Source: Methylopila turkensis
GTDB lineage: Bacteria > Pseudomonadota > Alphaproteobacteria > Rhizobiales > Methylopilaceae
NCBI RefSeq assembly: GCF_027922325.1
Contig: NZ_BSFL01000003.1
Coordinates: forward strand, 434,001-498,000
Direction of reading: 5' to 3'
Length of the DNA stretch: 64,000 bases
This document shows positions 1-9,773 of the stretch, in pieces. The first letter of the stretch is position 1; the number at the start of each line of letters is the position of its first letter. The translations under genes were made by a program, and so were the position numbers. The notes beneath the pieces were generated by a model. It searched no databases, was not told the origin of the DNA, and saw only the letters and a program-made list of their open reading frames with translations.

Positions 1-2
1 AG

Positions 3-242
3 AGCCTTTGGCCGCTTGCAGTGGTCGGGTTCGCCGTGGCCGTCGCCACCGAGGTCGGCGATCTGTTCGAATCCGGCGCCAAGCGCCGTTTCGGCGCGAA
101 GGACTCCGGTCAGATCATCCCCGGGCATGGCGGCGCCATGGACCGGCTCGACGGCTTTCTGGTCGCGGCCACGCTCGCTGCGATCATCGGCCTTTCGCGC
201 GGGGGGCTGGACGCCGCCGCGCAGGGGCTGATGCGGTGGTGA
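3..242 (+). CDS. cdsA: Phosphatidate cytidylyltransferase, C-terminal part (cut by window edge)
   Basis: Converts phosphatidic acid and CTP to CDP-diacylglycerol, the precursor of membrane phospholipids, at the inner membrane. Only the last roughly 79 residues lie in the window. They contain the family signature almost intact: a Ser-Gly-Ala-Lys-Arg-Arg start, a Lys-Asp-Ser-Gly centre and a Gly-His-Gly-Gly-x-x-Asp-Arg-Leu-Asp end, which carries the metal-binding acidic residues. A hydrophobic segment follows it. The reading frame is open to the left edge, so the start is outside. The TGA stop overlaps the GTG start region of dxr, so the two are translationally coupled, as usual in this envelope cluster. 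Confidence 0.93.
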   Translation, partial: SLWPLAVVGFAVAVATEVGDLFESGAKRRFGAKDSGQIIPGHGGAMDRLDGFLVAATLAAIIGLSRGGLDAAAQGLMRW

Positions 243-1435
243 GCGCAGGCGAGGGCAGGCGCAGTGTCACCGTTCTCGGCGCGACCGGATCGGTCGGCCT
301 CGCCACGGTCGACCTGCTGGAGAGGCATTCCGCCCTGTTCGAGGTCGAGGCGGTCGTGGCCCACTCCGACGCCGCGGGGCTCGCGGCGGTCGCCCGGCGC
401 CTCGGCGCGCGCCGAGCGGTGGTCGCGGACGCCACGGCGAAGCCCGAGCTCGACGCCGCGCTCGAAGGCTCCGGCGTCACAACCGCCGCGGGCCTTTCAG
501 CGGTGATCGACGCCGCGGCGATTCCCGTCGACTGGACCATGGCCGCGATTTCGGGCGCCGTTGGGCTTACGGCCACGATCGCGGCCGTGCGCCGCGGCGG
601 CGCAGTGGCGCTCGCCACCAAGGAATGCCTCGTCTGCGCCGGCGCCGCCTTCATGCGGGAGGTCGGCGCGGCGGGAGCGACGCTGTTGCCGGTCGACAGC
701 GAACACAACGCGCTGCTTCAGGCGCTCGGCGGCCAGAGCGTCGACGCCGTCGAGGCGATGACCCTGACCGCGTCCGGCGGGCCGTTCCGAACCTGGGACG
801 CGGCCCGCATCGCGCGGGCCCGCCCCGAGGACGCGCTGCGCCATCCTACATGGTCGATGGGCGCGAAGATCACGATCGATTCGGCGACGCTCATGAACAA
901 GGGCCTCGAAGTGATCGAGGCGTTTCATCTTTTCGGTGTCGAAGCGGCGCGGCTCCGCGTCGTCGTCCATCCCCAGTCGGTGATCCACGGGCTGGTCGCC
1001 TTCCGCGACGGGGCGGTGACGGCGGGTCTGGCCTCGCCCGACATGCGGGTGCCGATCGCTCATGCCCTCGGGCATCCGGGCCGGCTCGACACGCCAGCGG
1101 CGCGTGTCGATCTCGCGCGCCTCGGCGCGATGACGTTTGAGGAGCCGGACCTCGCGCGGTTTCCGGCCCTGCGGCTGGCGCTCGAGGCGCTGGCGGCGGG
1201 CGGCGGGGCGCCGGCCGTGCTGAACGCCGCGAACGAGATCGCCGTCGCGGCCTTCCTCGCCCGGCGCATCGCGTTCGGCGGAATAGCCGACCTCGTCGAG
1301 CAGACGCTCTCCGACGCGGCCGGGCGGGGACTGACCGGCGAGCCCGCCACCGTCGACGAAGCGCTCGCCCTCGACGCGGAAGCGCGCGCCCTGGCGACGG
1401 CGCGCTTGCCAGGGCATGCGCTTCCGGCGCACTAA
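239..1435 (+). CDS. dxr: 1-deoxy-D-xylulose 5-phosphate reductoisomerase
   Basis: Converts 1-deoxy-D-xylulose 5-phosphate to 2-C-methyl-D-erythritol 4-phosphate with NADPH, the committed step of the MEP isoprenoid pathway in the cytoplasm. The N-terminus has the nucleotide-binding Gly-Ala-Thr-Gly-Ser-Val-Gly loop. Further on are the Thr-Lys-Glu motif (ALATKECLV), the metal- and substrate-binding VDSEHNA motif and the [12 protein letters not shown] helix. The frame is open further upstream, but an overlapping GTG at 239 (or 236), sharing bases with the cdsA stop, gives about 398 aa, the usual family length. No strong ribosome-binding site is seen, in line with coupling to cdsA. Confidence 0.95.
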   Translation: MSAGEGRRSVTVLGATGSVGLATVDLLERHSALFEVEAVVAHSDAAGLAAVARRLGARRAVVADATAKPELDAALEGSGVTTAAGLSAVIDAAAIPVDWTMAAISGAVGLTATIAAVRRGGAVALATKECLVCAGAAFMREVGAAGATLLPVDSEHNALLQALGGQSVDAVEAMTLTASGGPFRTWDAARIARARPEDALRHPTWSMGAKITIDSATLMNKGLEVIEAFHLFGVEAARLRVVVHPQSVIHGLVAFRDGAVTAGLASPDMRVPIAHALGHPGRLDTPAARVDLARLGAMTFEEPDLARFPALRLALEALAAGGGAPAVLNAANEIAVAAFLARRIAFGGIADLVEQTLSDAAGRGLTGEPATVDEALALDAEARALATARLPGHALPAH

Positions 1436-1483
1436 AGTGCGGGACGGGGCGCGGTCGCGCGCCTTCGCCGATCGAGGCTGCGA

Positions 1484-2632
1484 ATGTCTTTCCTCAATGA
1501 AATGCTCGGCGCCGGCGGCGCGACGCTTGGTTACGTCATTCCATTCCTGTTCGTGCTGACGTTGGTGATCTTCGTCCACGAACTCGGCCACTTCCTGGTG
1601 GCGCGCTGGACCGGCGTGAAGGTCATGGCGTTCTCGATTGGATTCGGACCGGAGCTGTTCGGGTTCGACGACCGTCACGGCACCCGCTGGCGGCTCGCGG
1701 CGATCCCTCTCGGCGGTTACGTCCGTTTCAAGGGCGACGACGACGCGGCGAGCACGCCCGACGTGGACGCGCTGGAGCGGATGACGCCGGAGCAGCGCAA
1801 GGGCAGCTTCTTCTACGCGCCGCTCGCGAGCCGGGCCGCCATCGTCGCGGCGGGGCCGATCGCGAACTTCCTGCTGGCGATCGCGATCTTCGCCTGCGTG
1901 TTCATGGCGGTCGGCCGCCCGTCGACCGACGCGGTGGTCGATCAGGTCGAGCCGGGCAGCGCGGCCGCGGAGGCGGGGCTGACGCCGGGCGATCGCGTGG
2001 TCGCGATCGACGGCAAGGAGATTCGCTCGTTCACCGACATGCAGCGCATCGTGACCACGAGCGCCGGTCAGACGCTGCGGCTGACCGTCGAGCGCGGCTC
2101 GACTGAGCTGACGCTTGCGGCGACGCCGCGGCAGCGGGAGATGACCGACGGTTTCGGCAACAAGCAGCGCATCGGCGTTCTCGGCGTGACCCGCTCCACG
2201 AGCACGGCGAACGTCCGCCACGAGACTTTCGGGCCGATCGACGCGACGATCGAGGGCACCAAGGAGACTTGGTTCGTCGTGGCGAGCACGGCCCGCTATC
2301 TCGGGCGCCTGGTGATCGGCCGGGAATCGGCGGACCAGATCGGAGGGCCGATCCGGATCGCGAAGACTTCCGGAGACGTGGCGACACTGGGATTCGTGGC
2401 GCTCATCAACCTCGCCGCGATTCTTTCGGTCTCCATCGGTCTGCTCAACCTGATGCCGATTCCCATGCTCGATGGCGGCCATCTGCTGTTCTACGGCGTG
2501 GAGGCGCTGCGGGGCCGGCCGCTCGGGGCCCGCGCGCAAGAGTTCGGGATGCGGATCGGGCTGGCGCTGGTGCTTATGCTGATGATCTTCGCGACGTGGA
2601 ACGACATCGTTCACCTTTCGTCGCTAGGCTAA
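1484..2632 (+). CDS. rseP: Site-2 intramembrane zinc metalloprotease (RseP/MmpA)
   Basis: Cleaves transmembrane substrates inside the inner membrane, such as anti-sigma factors; the Caulobacter orthologue MmpA cleaves PodJ. The 382-aa protein has the zinc-binding HELGH motif in the first membrane segment (VHELGHFLVARW), a central PDZ domain (about residues 130-220), and the second conserved motif near the C-terminus (LLNLMPIPMLDGGHL), whose Asp completes the zinc site. Hydrophobic segments are visible at both ends. It sits between dxr and bamA as in most proteobacteria. The substrate here cannot be inferred. Confidence 0.95.
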   Translation: MSFLNEMLGAGGATLGYVIPFLFVLTLVIFVHELGHFLVARWTGVKVMAFSIGFGPELFGFDDRHGTRWRLAAIPLGGYVRFKGDDDAASTPDVDALERMTPEQRKGSFFYAPLASRAAIVAAGPIANFLLAIAIFACVFMAVGRPSTDAVVDQVEPGSAAAEAGLTPGDRVVAIDGKEIRSFTDMQRIVTTSAGQTLRLTVERGSTELTLAATPRQREMTDGFGNKQRIGVLGVTRSTSTANVRHETFGPIDATIEGTKETWFVVASTARYLGRLVIGRESADQIGGPIRIAKTSGDVATLGFVALINLAAILSVSIGLLNLMPIPMLDGGHLLFYGVEALRGRPLGARAQEFGMRIGLALVLMLMIFATWNDIVHLSSLG

Positions 2633-2807
2633 TAATTTGAGGGCGTGGCTGCGCAGCAACGGCCGCGATGAAACGTCGGTATCGTGTCGAGTAGCGAGTT
2701 TGCACGTGCGTAAAAGTTCGATAGAAGCGATCGGCGTCCAGCGTCGAAGTCCTTCGGATTTCAGCGTTTGCGCGAGTCCGCAGGAAGGCACGGGGGTCCG
2801 TCAACCC

Positions 2808-5195
2808 ATGAAGCGTATCGTACGAGTTGTCGGGCGCGTCGCCGTCGCGTCGTCAGTCGCGGTCGGGGCCGTGGTTGCCGGGACGGGCTTCTGGGTCGCA
2901 GGCGTCTCCGAGGCGCACGCCCAGCGCGCCAGCAGCATCGTCGTTCGCGGCAACCAGCGCGTCGACGCCGAGACCGTGCGCTCCTACTTCACCGGCGGGC
3001 CGCTCGATCAGGCCCGCATCGACGAAGGCATCCGCGGGCTCTACGCCAGCGGCCTGTTCTCCGACGTCCGCGTCTCGCGCTCCGGCGGCGGGATCATCGT
3101 GTCGGTGAGCGAGAACCAGGTCATCAACCGCGTGGCGTTCGAGGGCAACTCGAAGGTCAAGGACGCGGTACTTGCGGCCGAGGTTCAGTCCAAGCCGCGC
3201 GGGCCGTTCAACCCGGCGATCGTGCAGGCGGACACCCAGCGCATCAGCGAGATCTACCGCCGCTCCGGCCGCTACGAGGCGACCGTCGAGCCGAAGACGA
3301 TCGCGCAGCCGAACGGCCGCGTCGACCTCGTGTTCGAGGTCAAGGAAGGCGGCAAGACCAACATCGGCTCGATCAATTTCGAGGGCAACCAGGCCTATTC
3401 CGACGGCACCCTGCGCGACCAGATGACGACCACCGAGTCGAACTGGCTGAGCTGGCTGAAGACGTCGGACGTCTATGACCCGGACCGCATCAACGCGGAC
3501 CTCGAGCTGATCCGCCGGTTCTATCTGAACCACGGCTACGCCGACTTCCGCGTCGTCTCCGCCAACGCCGATCTGAACCGCGAGACCAACGCCTTCACGA
3601 TCAACATCGTGGTGGACGAAGGCCAGCAGTATCGCTTCGGCGCGGTGAACGTCGAATCGAGCGTGGCCGAGATTGACGCCTCGACCCTGCAGCGCCGCGT
3701 CGTATCGAGCTCCGGCTCGGTCTACAGCGCTCAGGACGTCGACAAGTCGGTCGAGGCGATTTCGCTCGAGCTCGCCTCGCGCGGCTACGCCTTCGCGCAG
3801 GTCCGCCCGCGCGGCGACCGCAACCTCGAAGGCCGCTCGATCAACCTCACCTACGTGGTCGAGGAGGGCGCGCGCGTCTATGTCGAGCGCATCAACGTGC
3901 GCGGCAACACCCGCACGCGCGACTACGTCGTGCGCCGCGAGTTCGACCTCGGCGAAGGCGACGCCTACAACCAGATCTTCATCGACCGCGCCGAGCGGCG
4001 TCTCAAGGCGCTGGGCTTCTTCAAGAACGTCCGCATCTCGACCGAGCCCGGCTCGTCTCCCGACCGCGTCATCGTGAACGTGGACGTCGAGGATCAGCCG
4101 ACCGGCGAGTTCTCGATCGCTGGCGGCTACTCCACCTCGGACGGCATCATCGGCGAGATCGCGCTCGGCGAGCGCAACTTCCTCGGTCGCGGCCAGTACG
4201 CCCGCATCGCGGCCCAGCTCGGCCAGAACGTGCAGGGCTTCGATTTCTCGTTCACCGAGCCGTATTTCCTCGGATCGCGCGTCTCCGCCGGCATCGATCT
4301 CTATGCCAAGGAGCGCGACGAGACCGACTACTCGTCCTACCGGATCAACACCTATGGCGGCGGGCTGCGCTTCGGCTTCCCCGTCACCGAGGAGATCACG
4401 ATCGGCACGCGCTACCAGCTCTATCAGCAGGATCTGCGCGTCCCGGGCCGTTACGACATTCGGAACTCCGACGACACTCTCAACGATGATCGCGCGTCGG
4501 TCGCGCTGCTCGAGGCGGAGGGCAGGACGCTCACCTCTCTCGCCGGCCTCTCGCTGATCTACAACACGCTCGACAACCCGCGCGATCCCCGCTCTGGCAT
4601 CTATGCCGAGCTGAAGGGCGATATCGCCGGCCTCGGCGGCGACGTGCAGTTCTTGCGCGCCACCTTCGACACCCGCTACTACCAGTCGCTGTACTGGGAC
4701 GACCTTGTCGGCATCGCGCGCGTCCAGGGCGGCCACATCGCCGCCTGGGGCAAGGACGACCTGCGCGTGCTCGACCATTTCTCGGGCGGCCCGGACCTCG
4801 TTCGCGGCTTCGAGCCGCAAGGCTTCGGCCCACGCGACGTCGGGACGGGCAATCTGGCTGTAGGCAGCCCGAACGACGATCCGCTCGGCGGCACCACCTA
4901 TTTCGGCGGCTCGCTCGAGGCGCAGTTCCCGATCTACGGTCTTCCGAAGGAACTGGGCCTGAAGGGCGCGGTGTTCGCGGACGCCGGCACGGTGTTCGGC
5001 TACGAGGGCGTCACGGACTATCGCGGCATCGAAGTGAACGATCGCGACAGCAAGAAGATTCGCTCTTCGGTCGGCGCCTCGCTGCTCTGGACCTCGCCGC
5101 TTGGCCCGATCCGCTTCGACTTCGCCAAGGTGCTGTCGAAGGAGAAGTACGACGAGACGCAGGTGTTCCGCTTCTCGGGCGGTACGCGCTTCTAA
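2808..5195 (+). CDS. bamA: Outer membrane protein assembly factor BamA
   Basis: Central beta-barrel of the BAM complex, which folds and inserts outer-membrane proteins. The chosen ATG gives 795 aa with a signal peptide: basic start, long hydrophobic stretch, AHA cleavage site before Gln39. The frame stays open upstream to 2637, but that extension is not signal-like. Five POTRA repeats follow (about residues 40-420), recognisable by recurring valine-rich strands and GN-type turns. The barrel contains the SFTEPYFLG motif and the chain ends in Phe, the usual C-terminal barrel signal. A 175-base gap to rseP could hold its own promoter; no consensus was recognised. A strong hairpin lies just downstream. 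Confidence 0.95.
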   Translation: MKRIVRVVGRVAVASSVAVGAVVAGTGFWVAGVSEAHAQRASSIVVRGNQRVDAETVRSYFTGGPLDQARIDEGIRGLYASGLFSDVRVSRSGGGIIVSVSENQVINRVAFEGNSKVKDAVLAAEVQSKPRGPFNPAIVQADTQRISEIYRRSGRYEATVEPKTIAQPNGRVDLVFEVKEGGKTNIGSINFEGNQAYSDGTLRDQMTTTESNWLSWLKTSDVYDPDRINADLELIRRFYLNHGYADFRVVSANADLNRETNAFTINIVVDEGQQYRFGAVNVESSVAEIDASTLQRRVVSSSGSVYSAQDVDKSVEAISLELASRGYAFAQVRPRGDRNLEGRSINLTYVVEEGARVYVERINVRGNTRTRDYVVRREFDLGEGDAYNQIFIDRAERRLKALGFFKNVRISTEPGSSPDRVIVNVDVEDQPTGEFSIAGGYSTSDGIIGEIALGERNFLGRGQYARIAAQLGQNVQGFDFSFTEPYFLGSRVSAGIDLYAKERDETDYSSYRINTYGGGLRFGFPVTEEITIGTRYQLYQQDLRVPGRYDIRNSDDTLNDDRASVALLEAEGRTLTSLAGLSLIYNTLDNPRDPRSGIYAELKGDIAGLGGDVQFLRATFDTRYYQSLYWDDLVGIARVQGGHIAAWGKDDLRVLDHFSGGPDLVRGFEPQGFGPRDVGTGNLAVGSPNDDPLGGTTYFGGSLEAQFPIYGLPKELGLKGAVFADAGTVFGYEGVTDYRGIEVNDRDSKKIRSSVGASLLWTSPLGPIRFDFAKVLSKEKYDETQVFRFSGGTRF

Positions 5196-5227
5196 CAGAC
5201 GGCTTTCGGCCGGACCAAAAATCTTCT

Positions 5228-5262
5228 AAACGGGCGGCGAGCCATTGCTTCGCCGCCCGTTT
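5228..5262 (+). terminator. Hairpin terminator after bamA
   Basis: A perfect 13-bp stem (AAACGGGCGGCGA pairing with TCGCCGCCCGTTT) around a 9-base loop, 32 bases after the bamA stop. The A/T ends of the stem leave a short T run on the + strand. It separates bamA from lpxD, so the lpx genes may need their own promoter or rely on read-through. Confidence 0.75.
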
Positions 5263-5291
5263 CTCGTCGGCGGCCCCGCCGATCGAGCGAC

Positions 5292-6365
5292 ATGATCGAA
5301 CCGCGTTTCTTTTCCAAGCCCGAACCGCTCGACGTCGACCGGCTGCTGTCGATCACCGGGGCGACGCTCGCCGCCGGCTCCGCGGAGGGGCTCGCGATCT
5401 CCGGGATCGGTCCGATCGACCGCGCCGGGCCGGCCGATCTCACATTCCTCGACAATCCCGCCTATGCCGCCGACCTCGCCGAAAGCCGGGCAGGGGCCTG
5501 TCTGCTCGCGCCGAAATTTCTGGACCGCGCGCCGGCCGGGCTGGTCGCGCTTGTGTCGCCGGAGCCCTACCGCGCCTTCGCGCGCGTGGCCGCGGCGCTT
5601 TACCCCGCCGCCTCCCGTCCGCAGCCGGTGTTCGGAGCGGGCGTCGCGCCCGGCGCGATCGTGCATCCCGACGCGCGGCTCGAGCCGGACGTCACGATCG
5701 ACCCCGGCGCCGTCGTCGGCCCGCGCGCCGAGATCGGCCGCGGCGCCGTGATCTGCGCCAACGCCGTCGTCGGTCCCGACGTTCGCATAGGGCGCGACAG
5801 CGTGCTCGGTCCCGGCGCCACCGTCGTCCACGCCCTGATCGGCGACCGCGTGATCCTGCATCAGGGCGCGCGTATAGGGCAGGACGGATTCGGTTTCGCC
5901 ATGGGTCCCGGCGGCCATCTGAAAGTGCCTCAGATCGGGCGCGTGGTGATTCAGGACGACGTCGAGATCGGCGCCAACACCACCATCGACAGGGGAGCCA
6001 ACCGCGACTCCGTCATCGGCGAAGGCTCCAAGATCGACAACCTCGTGCAGATCGCCCACAACGTCGTCGTGGGGCGCCACTGCGTGATCGTCTCGCAGGT
6101 CGGCATCTCCGGCAGCGTCACGCTTGAGGACTTCGTGGTGCTCGGCGGCCATGTCGGCGTGGTCGGCCATGTCCGCATCGGGATGGGCGCGCAGATCGCA
6201 GGCTCCAGCAACGTCCGCGAGGACGTTCCGCCCGGCGCGCGCTGGGGCGGGACGCCCGCCAAACCCGTTCGCGACTGGTTTCGCGAAATGACGACATTGA
6301 AGCGCATCGCTTCGGAAGGCCGGTCCCGGCCGCAGTCCGAGGCGCCTGAAGGTTCCCCATCATGA
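5292..6365 (+). CDS. lpxD: UDP-3-O-(3-hydroxyacyl)glucosamine N-acyltransferase
   Basis: Transfers a second 3-hydroxyacyl chain from acyl carrier protein to the glucosamine nitrogen, third step of lipid A synthesis. The 357-aa protein has an N-terminal uridine-binding domain followed by a long left-handed beta-helix of hexapeptide repeats (about residues 110-300, such as [16 protein letters not shown]), and the HNVVVGRHC segment carrying the catalytic histidine. The stop overlaps the fabZ start as ATGA. It is slightly longer than the usual 340-350 aa, by a short hydrophilic tail. Confidence 0.95.
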   Translation: MIEPRFFSKPEPLDVDRLLSITGATLAAGSAEGLAISGIGPIDRAGPADLTFLDNPAYAADLAESRAGACLLAPKFLDRAPAGLVALVSPEPYRAFARVAAALYPAASRPQPVFGAGVAPGAIVHPDARLEPDVTIDPGAVVGPRAEIGRGAVICANAVVGPDVRIGRDSVLGPGATVVHALIGDRVILHQGARIGQDGFGFAMGPGGHLKVPQIGRVVIQDDVEIGANTTIDRGANRDSVIGEGSKIDNLVQIAHNVVVGRHCVIVSQVGISGSVTLEDFVVLGGHVGVVGHVRIGMGAQIAGSSNVREDVPPGARWGGTPAKPVRDWFREMTTLKRIASEGRSRPQSEAPEGSPS

Positions 6366-6844
6366 CCGATTTGGAAGCCAAGGCCGACGAGACGCCCAGG
6401 ACGCTGAGCGCCATCGACATTCACACCATCATGGCCTACCTGCCGCACCGCTATCCGTTTCTGCTCGTCGACAGGATCGAGGAGATCGACGGCGACCGCT
6501 CGGGCGTCGGGATCAAGAACGTCACCTTCAACGAGCCGCACTTTCAGGGCCATTTCCCGCAGTCGCCGGTGATGCCAGGCGTGCTGCTGATCGAGGGCAT
6601 GGCGCAGACGGCCGGCGCGATGTGCGTTTCGGCGCGCGTCGCGCCCGGTTCGCCGCGGATCGTCTACTTCATGACGATCGACAAGGCCAAGTTCCGCAAG
6701 CCGGTCGTGCCGGGCGATGTGGTCCGCTACCACATGACCCAGATCAAGAAGCGCGGGAACATGTGGTGGTTCCGCGGAGAAGCGAAGGTCGAGGGCAAGA
6801 TAGTCTGCGAGGCGGAGGTCTCCGCCATGCTCGTCCACGATTGA
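6362..6844 (+). CDS. fabZ: 3-hydroxyacyl-ACP dehydratase FabZ
   Basis: Dehydrates 3-hydroxyacyl-ACP to trans-2-enoyl-ACP in fatty-acid elongation, and so competes with LpxA and LpxD for the same hydroxyacyl-ACP pool. 160 aa, hot-dog fold. The motif [13 protein letters not shown] precedes the catalytic [13 protein letters not shown] loop (His64) and helix Glu78. It starts within the lpxD stop (ATGA overlap) and is followed 22 bases later by lpxA, the conserved lpxD-fabZ-lpxA order. Confidence 0.96.
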   Translation: MTDLEAKADETPRTLSAIDIHTIMAYLPHRYPFLLVDRIEEIDGDRSGVGIKNVTFNEPHFQGHFPQSPVMPGVLLIEGMAQTAGAMCVSARVAPGSPRIVYFMTIDKAKFRKPVVPGDVVRYHMTQIKKRGNMWWFRGEAKVEGKIVCEAEVSAMLVHD

Positions 6845-6866
6845 TCCTTCCGGTTCAGGAGACCTG

Positions 6867-7679
6867 ATGCCTGAAATCCATCCGACCGCCTTCGTCGCGG
6901 AAGGCGCGCGGCTGGCTGACGACGTGGTCGTCGGTCCGTTCTGCGCCATCGGCCCCGAGGTCGAGATCGGCGCGGGCTCCGTGCTCCGCAGCCACGTCGC
7001 CGTCGACGGCCGCACTGTGATCGGGGAGGGCGCGCAGATCTTCCCGTTCGCGTCGGTCGGGCACCAGCCGCAGGACCTGAAGTACCGGGGCGAGCCCAGC
7101 CGGCTCGTGATCGGCCGCGACGCTCTGATCCGCGAGAACGTGACGATAAATCCGGGCACCGAGGGCGGCGGCATGCTCACCGAAATCGGCGACCGCTGCG
7201 CCCTGCTCGCGGGATCGCACGTCGCCCACGACTGCCGGATCGGAAACGACGTCATCCTCGTCAACAACGTCATGGTGGCGGGCCACGTGACGATCGGCGA
7301 CTTCGCGATCCTCGGCGGCGGGTCGGCCGCGCACCAGAACGTCCGCATCGGCGCGCACGCCTTTGTCGGCGGCCTGACGGGGCTTGAGAACGACCTGATC
7401 CCCTTCGGCATGGCGACCGGCAACCGCGCGACCCTCGCCGGCCTCAACATCGTCGGCCTCAGGCGGCGCGGCTTCGAGCGCGACGCCATCCACGCGCTGC
7501 GCCGCGCCTTCCGCAGCGTGTTCGAATCGTCCGAAGGCACGCTCGCGGAACGAACCGCCGCGGTCGCCGCCGAGCATGCCGGCTCCCCGCTGGTCGAGCG
7601 GATGGTCGCCTTTCTCCAGACCGGCGGCGAGCGCGCGATCTGCACGCCGCAGTCCGGCGACGCGGCGGCGCGAGCGTGA
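6867..7679 (+). CDS. lpxA: Acyl-ACP--UDP-N-acetylglucosamine O-acyltransferase
   Basis: First step of lipid A synthesis: acylates the 3-OH of UDP-GlcNAc with a 3-hydroxyacyl chain from ACP. The 270-aa chain starts PEIHPTAFVAEGARL, a typical LpxA opening. It continues through about ten hexapeptide-repeat coils with the catalytic His in GSHVAHDCRIGN, and ends in an alpha-helical domain. The start ATG has a GGAGA ribosome-binding site in the short gap after fabZ. The TGA stop is overlapped by the GTG start of lpxI. Confidence 0.96.
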   Translation: MPEIHPTAFVAEGARLADDVVVGPFCAIGPEVEIGAGSVLRSHVAVDGRTVIGEGAQIFPFASVGHQPQDLKYRGEPSRLVIGRDALIRENVTINPGTEGGGMLTEIGDRCALLAGSHVAHDCRIGNDVILVNNVMVAGHVTIGDFAILGGGSAAHQNVRIGAHAFVGGLTGLENDLIPFGMATGNRATLAGLNIVGLRRRGFERDAIHALRRAFRSVFESSEGTLAERTAAVAAEHAGSPLVERMVAFLQTGGERAICTPQSGDAAARA

Positions 7680-8530
7680 CGCTTCCTCCGCTCGGCCTGA
7701 TCTGCGGCTCAGGCTCGCTGCCGCTCGAGGTCGCGGAAGGCGCCCACGCCGCCGGCCGGGACGTGTTCCTCATCGCGCTCCGCGGCTCCGCCGACAAGGG
7801 AATCGAGCGCTACCCCCACGCCTGGCTCGGCTTCGGCGAGATCGGCAAGCTGCTCAAGCTGCTCGAAAAGGCGGGCGTGAAGCAGCTCGTGCTTGTTGGG
7901 GGTGTCCAGCGGCCGGCGCTACGCGACATCCGCCTCGACATGACCGGGCTGATCAGCATGCCCGAGATCCGGCGGCTGATGTCGGCCGGCGACGATCACC
8001 TGCTGAGCGGCGTGACCGGCTTTCTCGCGGCGCGGGGTTACGAGGTGATCGGCGCCCATGAGGCGGCGCCCGGCCTGACCGCTTCGGAAGGCCTGCTCGG
8101 CGCGCGCGACGCCACCGCGGCCGACGCGACTTCGGTCGCGGCGGGCCTCGCCGTGCTTGCGGCGCTCGGGCCTCACGACGTCGGCCAGGCCGCGGTCGCC
8201 ATCGGGCGGCGCATCGTCGCGGTCGAGGCTGCGGAAGGCACCGACATGATGCTGCGGCGCGTGGCCCGGCTGGTGGAGAAAGGCCGGATCAAGCGCGAGG
8301 GGCGGGGCGGCGTGCTGGTGAAGGCGCCGAAGCCCGGACAGAACCTGCGCGTGGATCTTCCCGCGATCGGGCCGCGGACGATCGAACTCGCGGCCGCTGC
8401 CGGGCTTACCGGCGTCGCCGTGGCGGCGGGCGGCGTGCTTCTCGCCGAACGCGCCCGGATCATCGAGCTTGCGGACAGCTCCGGCCTATTTCTCGCGGGC
8501 GTGCCGCAGGCGGCGTTCGGCGCGCCATGA
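7676..8530 (+). CDS. lpxI: UDP-2,3-diacylglucosamine pyrophosphatase LpxI
   Basis: Hydrolyses UDP-2,3-diacylglucosamine to lipid X and UMP, the step done by LpxH in enterics. 284 aa beginning with the GLICGSGSLPLEVA motif typical of LpxI (DUF1009). The EGTDMMLRR segment and the KAPKPGQ(N)LRVDLP region with the conserved aspartate are present. The GTG start overlaps the lpxA stop (GTGA), and its own stop overlaps lpxB, so the lpxA-lpxI-lpxB trio is tightly coupled. LpxI replacing LpxH is characteristic of alphaproteobacteria. Confidence 0.95.
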   Translation: MTLPPLGLICGSGSLPLEVAEGAHAAGRDVFLIALRGSADKGIERYPHAWLGFGEIGKLLKLLEKAGVKQLVLVGGVQRPALRDIRLDMTGLISMPEIRRLMSAGDDHLLSGVTGFLAARGYEVIGAHEAAPGLTASEGLLGARDATAADATSVAAGLAVLAALGPHDVGQAAVAIGRRIVAVEAAEGTDMMLRRVARLVEKGRIKREGRGGVLVKAPKPGQNLRVDLPAIGPRTIELAAAAGLTGVAVAAGGVLLAERARIIELADSSGLFLAGVPQAAFGAP

Positions 8531-9705
8531 CGCCGAGGTCGGTCGCGGTCGTCGCAGGGGAGCGGTCCGGCGACGCGCTGGGCGCCGACCTCGTCCGCGC
8601 GCTGAGGGCGAGGCTGCCGCCAGACGCCGCGTTCTTCGGCGTCGCCGGGCCGCGCATGCTCTCGGAAGGCGTCGAAACCCTGTTCGCGATGGACGACATC
8701 GCGGTGATGGGGATCGGTCCCGTCATCGCGCGGCTTCCGACGCTGCTCCGCCGCATCCGGCAGACCGCCGACGCCGTCATCGCACGGCGGCCCGACCTGC
8801 TCGTCATCGTCGACAGCCCTGATTTCACCCACCGTGTGGCGCGGCTCGTCCGCGCGACGCTGCCGGACCTCGCGATCGTCGACTACGTGTCGCCGAGCGT
8901 GTGGGCCTGGCGGCCGGGGCGCGCGGCGGCCATGCGGCCCTATGTCGATCATGTCCTGGCGCTGCTGCCGTTCGAGCCGGAGGCGCACCGGCGCCTCGGC
9001 GGACCGGCCTGCACCTATGTCGGCCATCCGCTGATCGAGCGGTTGGGCGAGCTGCGTCCAGGACCGGGCGAGCGCGCCGACATCGGCGCCGAAGGATTGG
9101 CGCGCCTCGTCGTGCTGCCCGGCAGCCGTGCGGGCGTCGCCCATCGGCACATGCCGCTGTTCGGCGAGGCCCTGAACCGACTTGGGCTAGACGCGAAGAC
9201 CGCCGCCGTCACCGTACCGACCACGCCCGGCCTCGCGCCGGAGATCACCCGCATGTCGGAACGCTGGCCGCTGAAGCCGACCATCGTGACGGGCGAGGCC
9301 GAGAAGCTCGCAGCTTTCCGGCAGGCGCAGGCTGCGCTCGCGGCCTCCGGCACCGTCACGCTCGAACTGGCGCTTGCCGGCGTCCCCATGGCGGCGGCCT
9401 ACAAGCTCGAATGGTTCGCGCCGTTGCTGAAGCCGTTCATCCGCATCGAGGCGCCCTTCATCCTGCTGCCGAACCTGATTCTCGGCGAGCGGGCCATCCC
9501 GGAGCTCGTCCATCGCGACGCCACGCCCGAGAAGCTGTGCTCCGCGCTCGCGCCGCTTCTGCGCGACGGGCCGGAGCGGCGCGCCCAACGCGACGCGCTC
9601 GGCAGGCTCGACGAAGCCATGCGGCTGCCGGACGGCGTCGCGCCGTCCGAACGGGCCGCGGCGGTCACTCTGGCCGCCTGGGCCGCCAAGCGCCGTGGAC
9701 CTTGA
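8527..9705 (+). CDS. lpxB: Lipid-A-disaccharide synthase
   Basis: GT-B glycosyltransferase joining lipid X and UDP-diacylglucosamine to the lipid A disaccharide at the inner-membrane face. 392 aa. The N-terminal AGERSGDALGADLV motif and the GIGPVIARLP and IVDSPDFTHRVAR segments are classic LpxB, as are the later VLPGSR and ASGTVTLELAL motifs that form the UDP-sugar site. It starts inside the lpxI stop (ATGA) and closes the envelope operon; a strong hairpin follows 6 bases after the stop. Confidence 0.96.
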   Translation: MTPRSVAVVAGERSGDALGADLVRALRARLPPDAAFFGVAGPRMLSEGVETLFAMDDIAVMGIGPVIARLPTLLRRIRQTADAVIARRPDLLVIVDSPDFTHRVARLVRATLPDLAIVDYVSPSVWAWRPGRAAAMRPYVDHVLALLPFEPEAHRRLGGPACTYVGHPLIERLGELRPGPGERADIGAEGLARLVVLPGSRAGVAHRHMPLFGEALNRLGLDAKTAAVTVPTTPGLAPEITRMSERWPLKPTIVTGEAEKLAAFRQAQAALAASGTVTLELALAGVPMAAAYKLEWFAPLLKPFIRIEAPFILLPNLILGERAIPELVHRDATPEKLCSALAPLLRDGPERRAQRDALGRLDEAMRLPDGVAPSERAAAVTLAAWAAKRRGP

Positions 9706-9711
9706 ATGAAA

Positions 9712-9738
9712 AAACGCCCGCGGGATCCGCGGGCGTTT
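9712..9738. terminator. Bidirectional terminator between lpxB and gltA
   Basis: Perfect 12-bp stem with a 3-base loop: AAACGCCCGCGG, GAT, CCGCGGGCGTTT. The A-rich left side and T-rich right side let it act as a Rho-independent terminator in both directions, which suits the convergent genes lpxB (+) and gltA (-). Confidence 0.85.
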
Positions 9739-9773
9739 CGACGTCGCAGACGTGACGGCGCTCGGCCGAGCGG

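Noticed and set aside
497..2614. Long open frame on the - strand opposite dxr and rseP
   Set aside because: High GC leaves antisense frames open; composition is Arg/His/Asp-rich without family motifs, and both + strand genes are certain.
2637..2807. N-terminal extension of BamA
   Set aside because: Open frame, but the signal peptide begins at 2808 and the extension is not conserved-looking.
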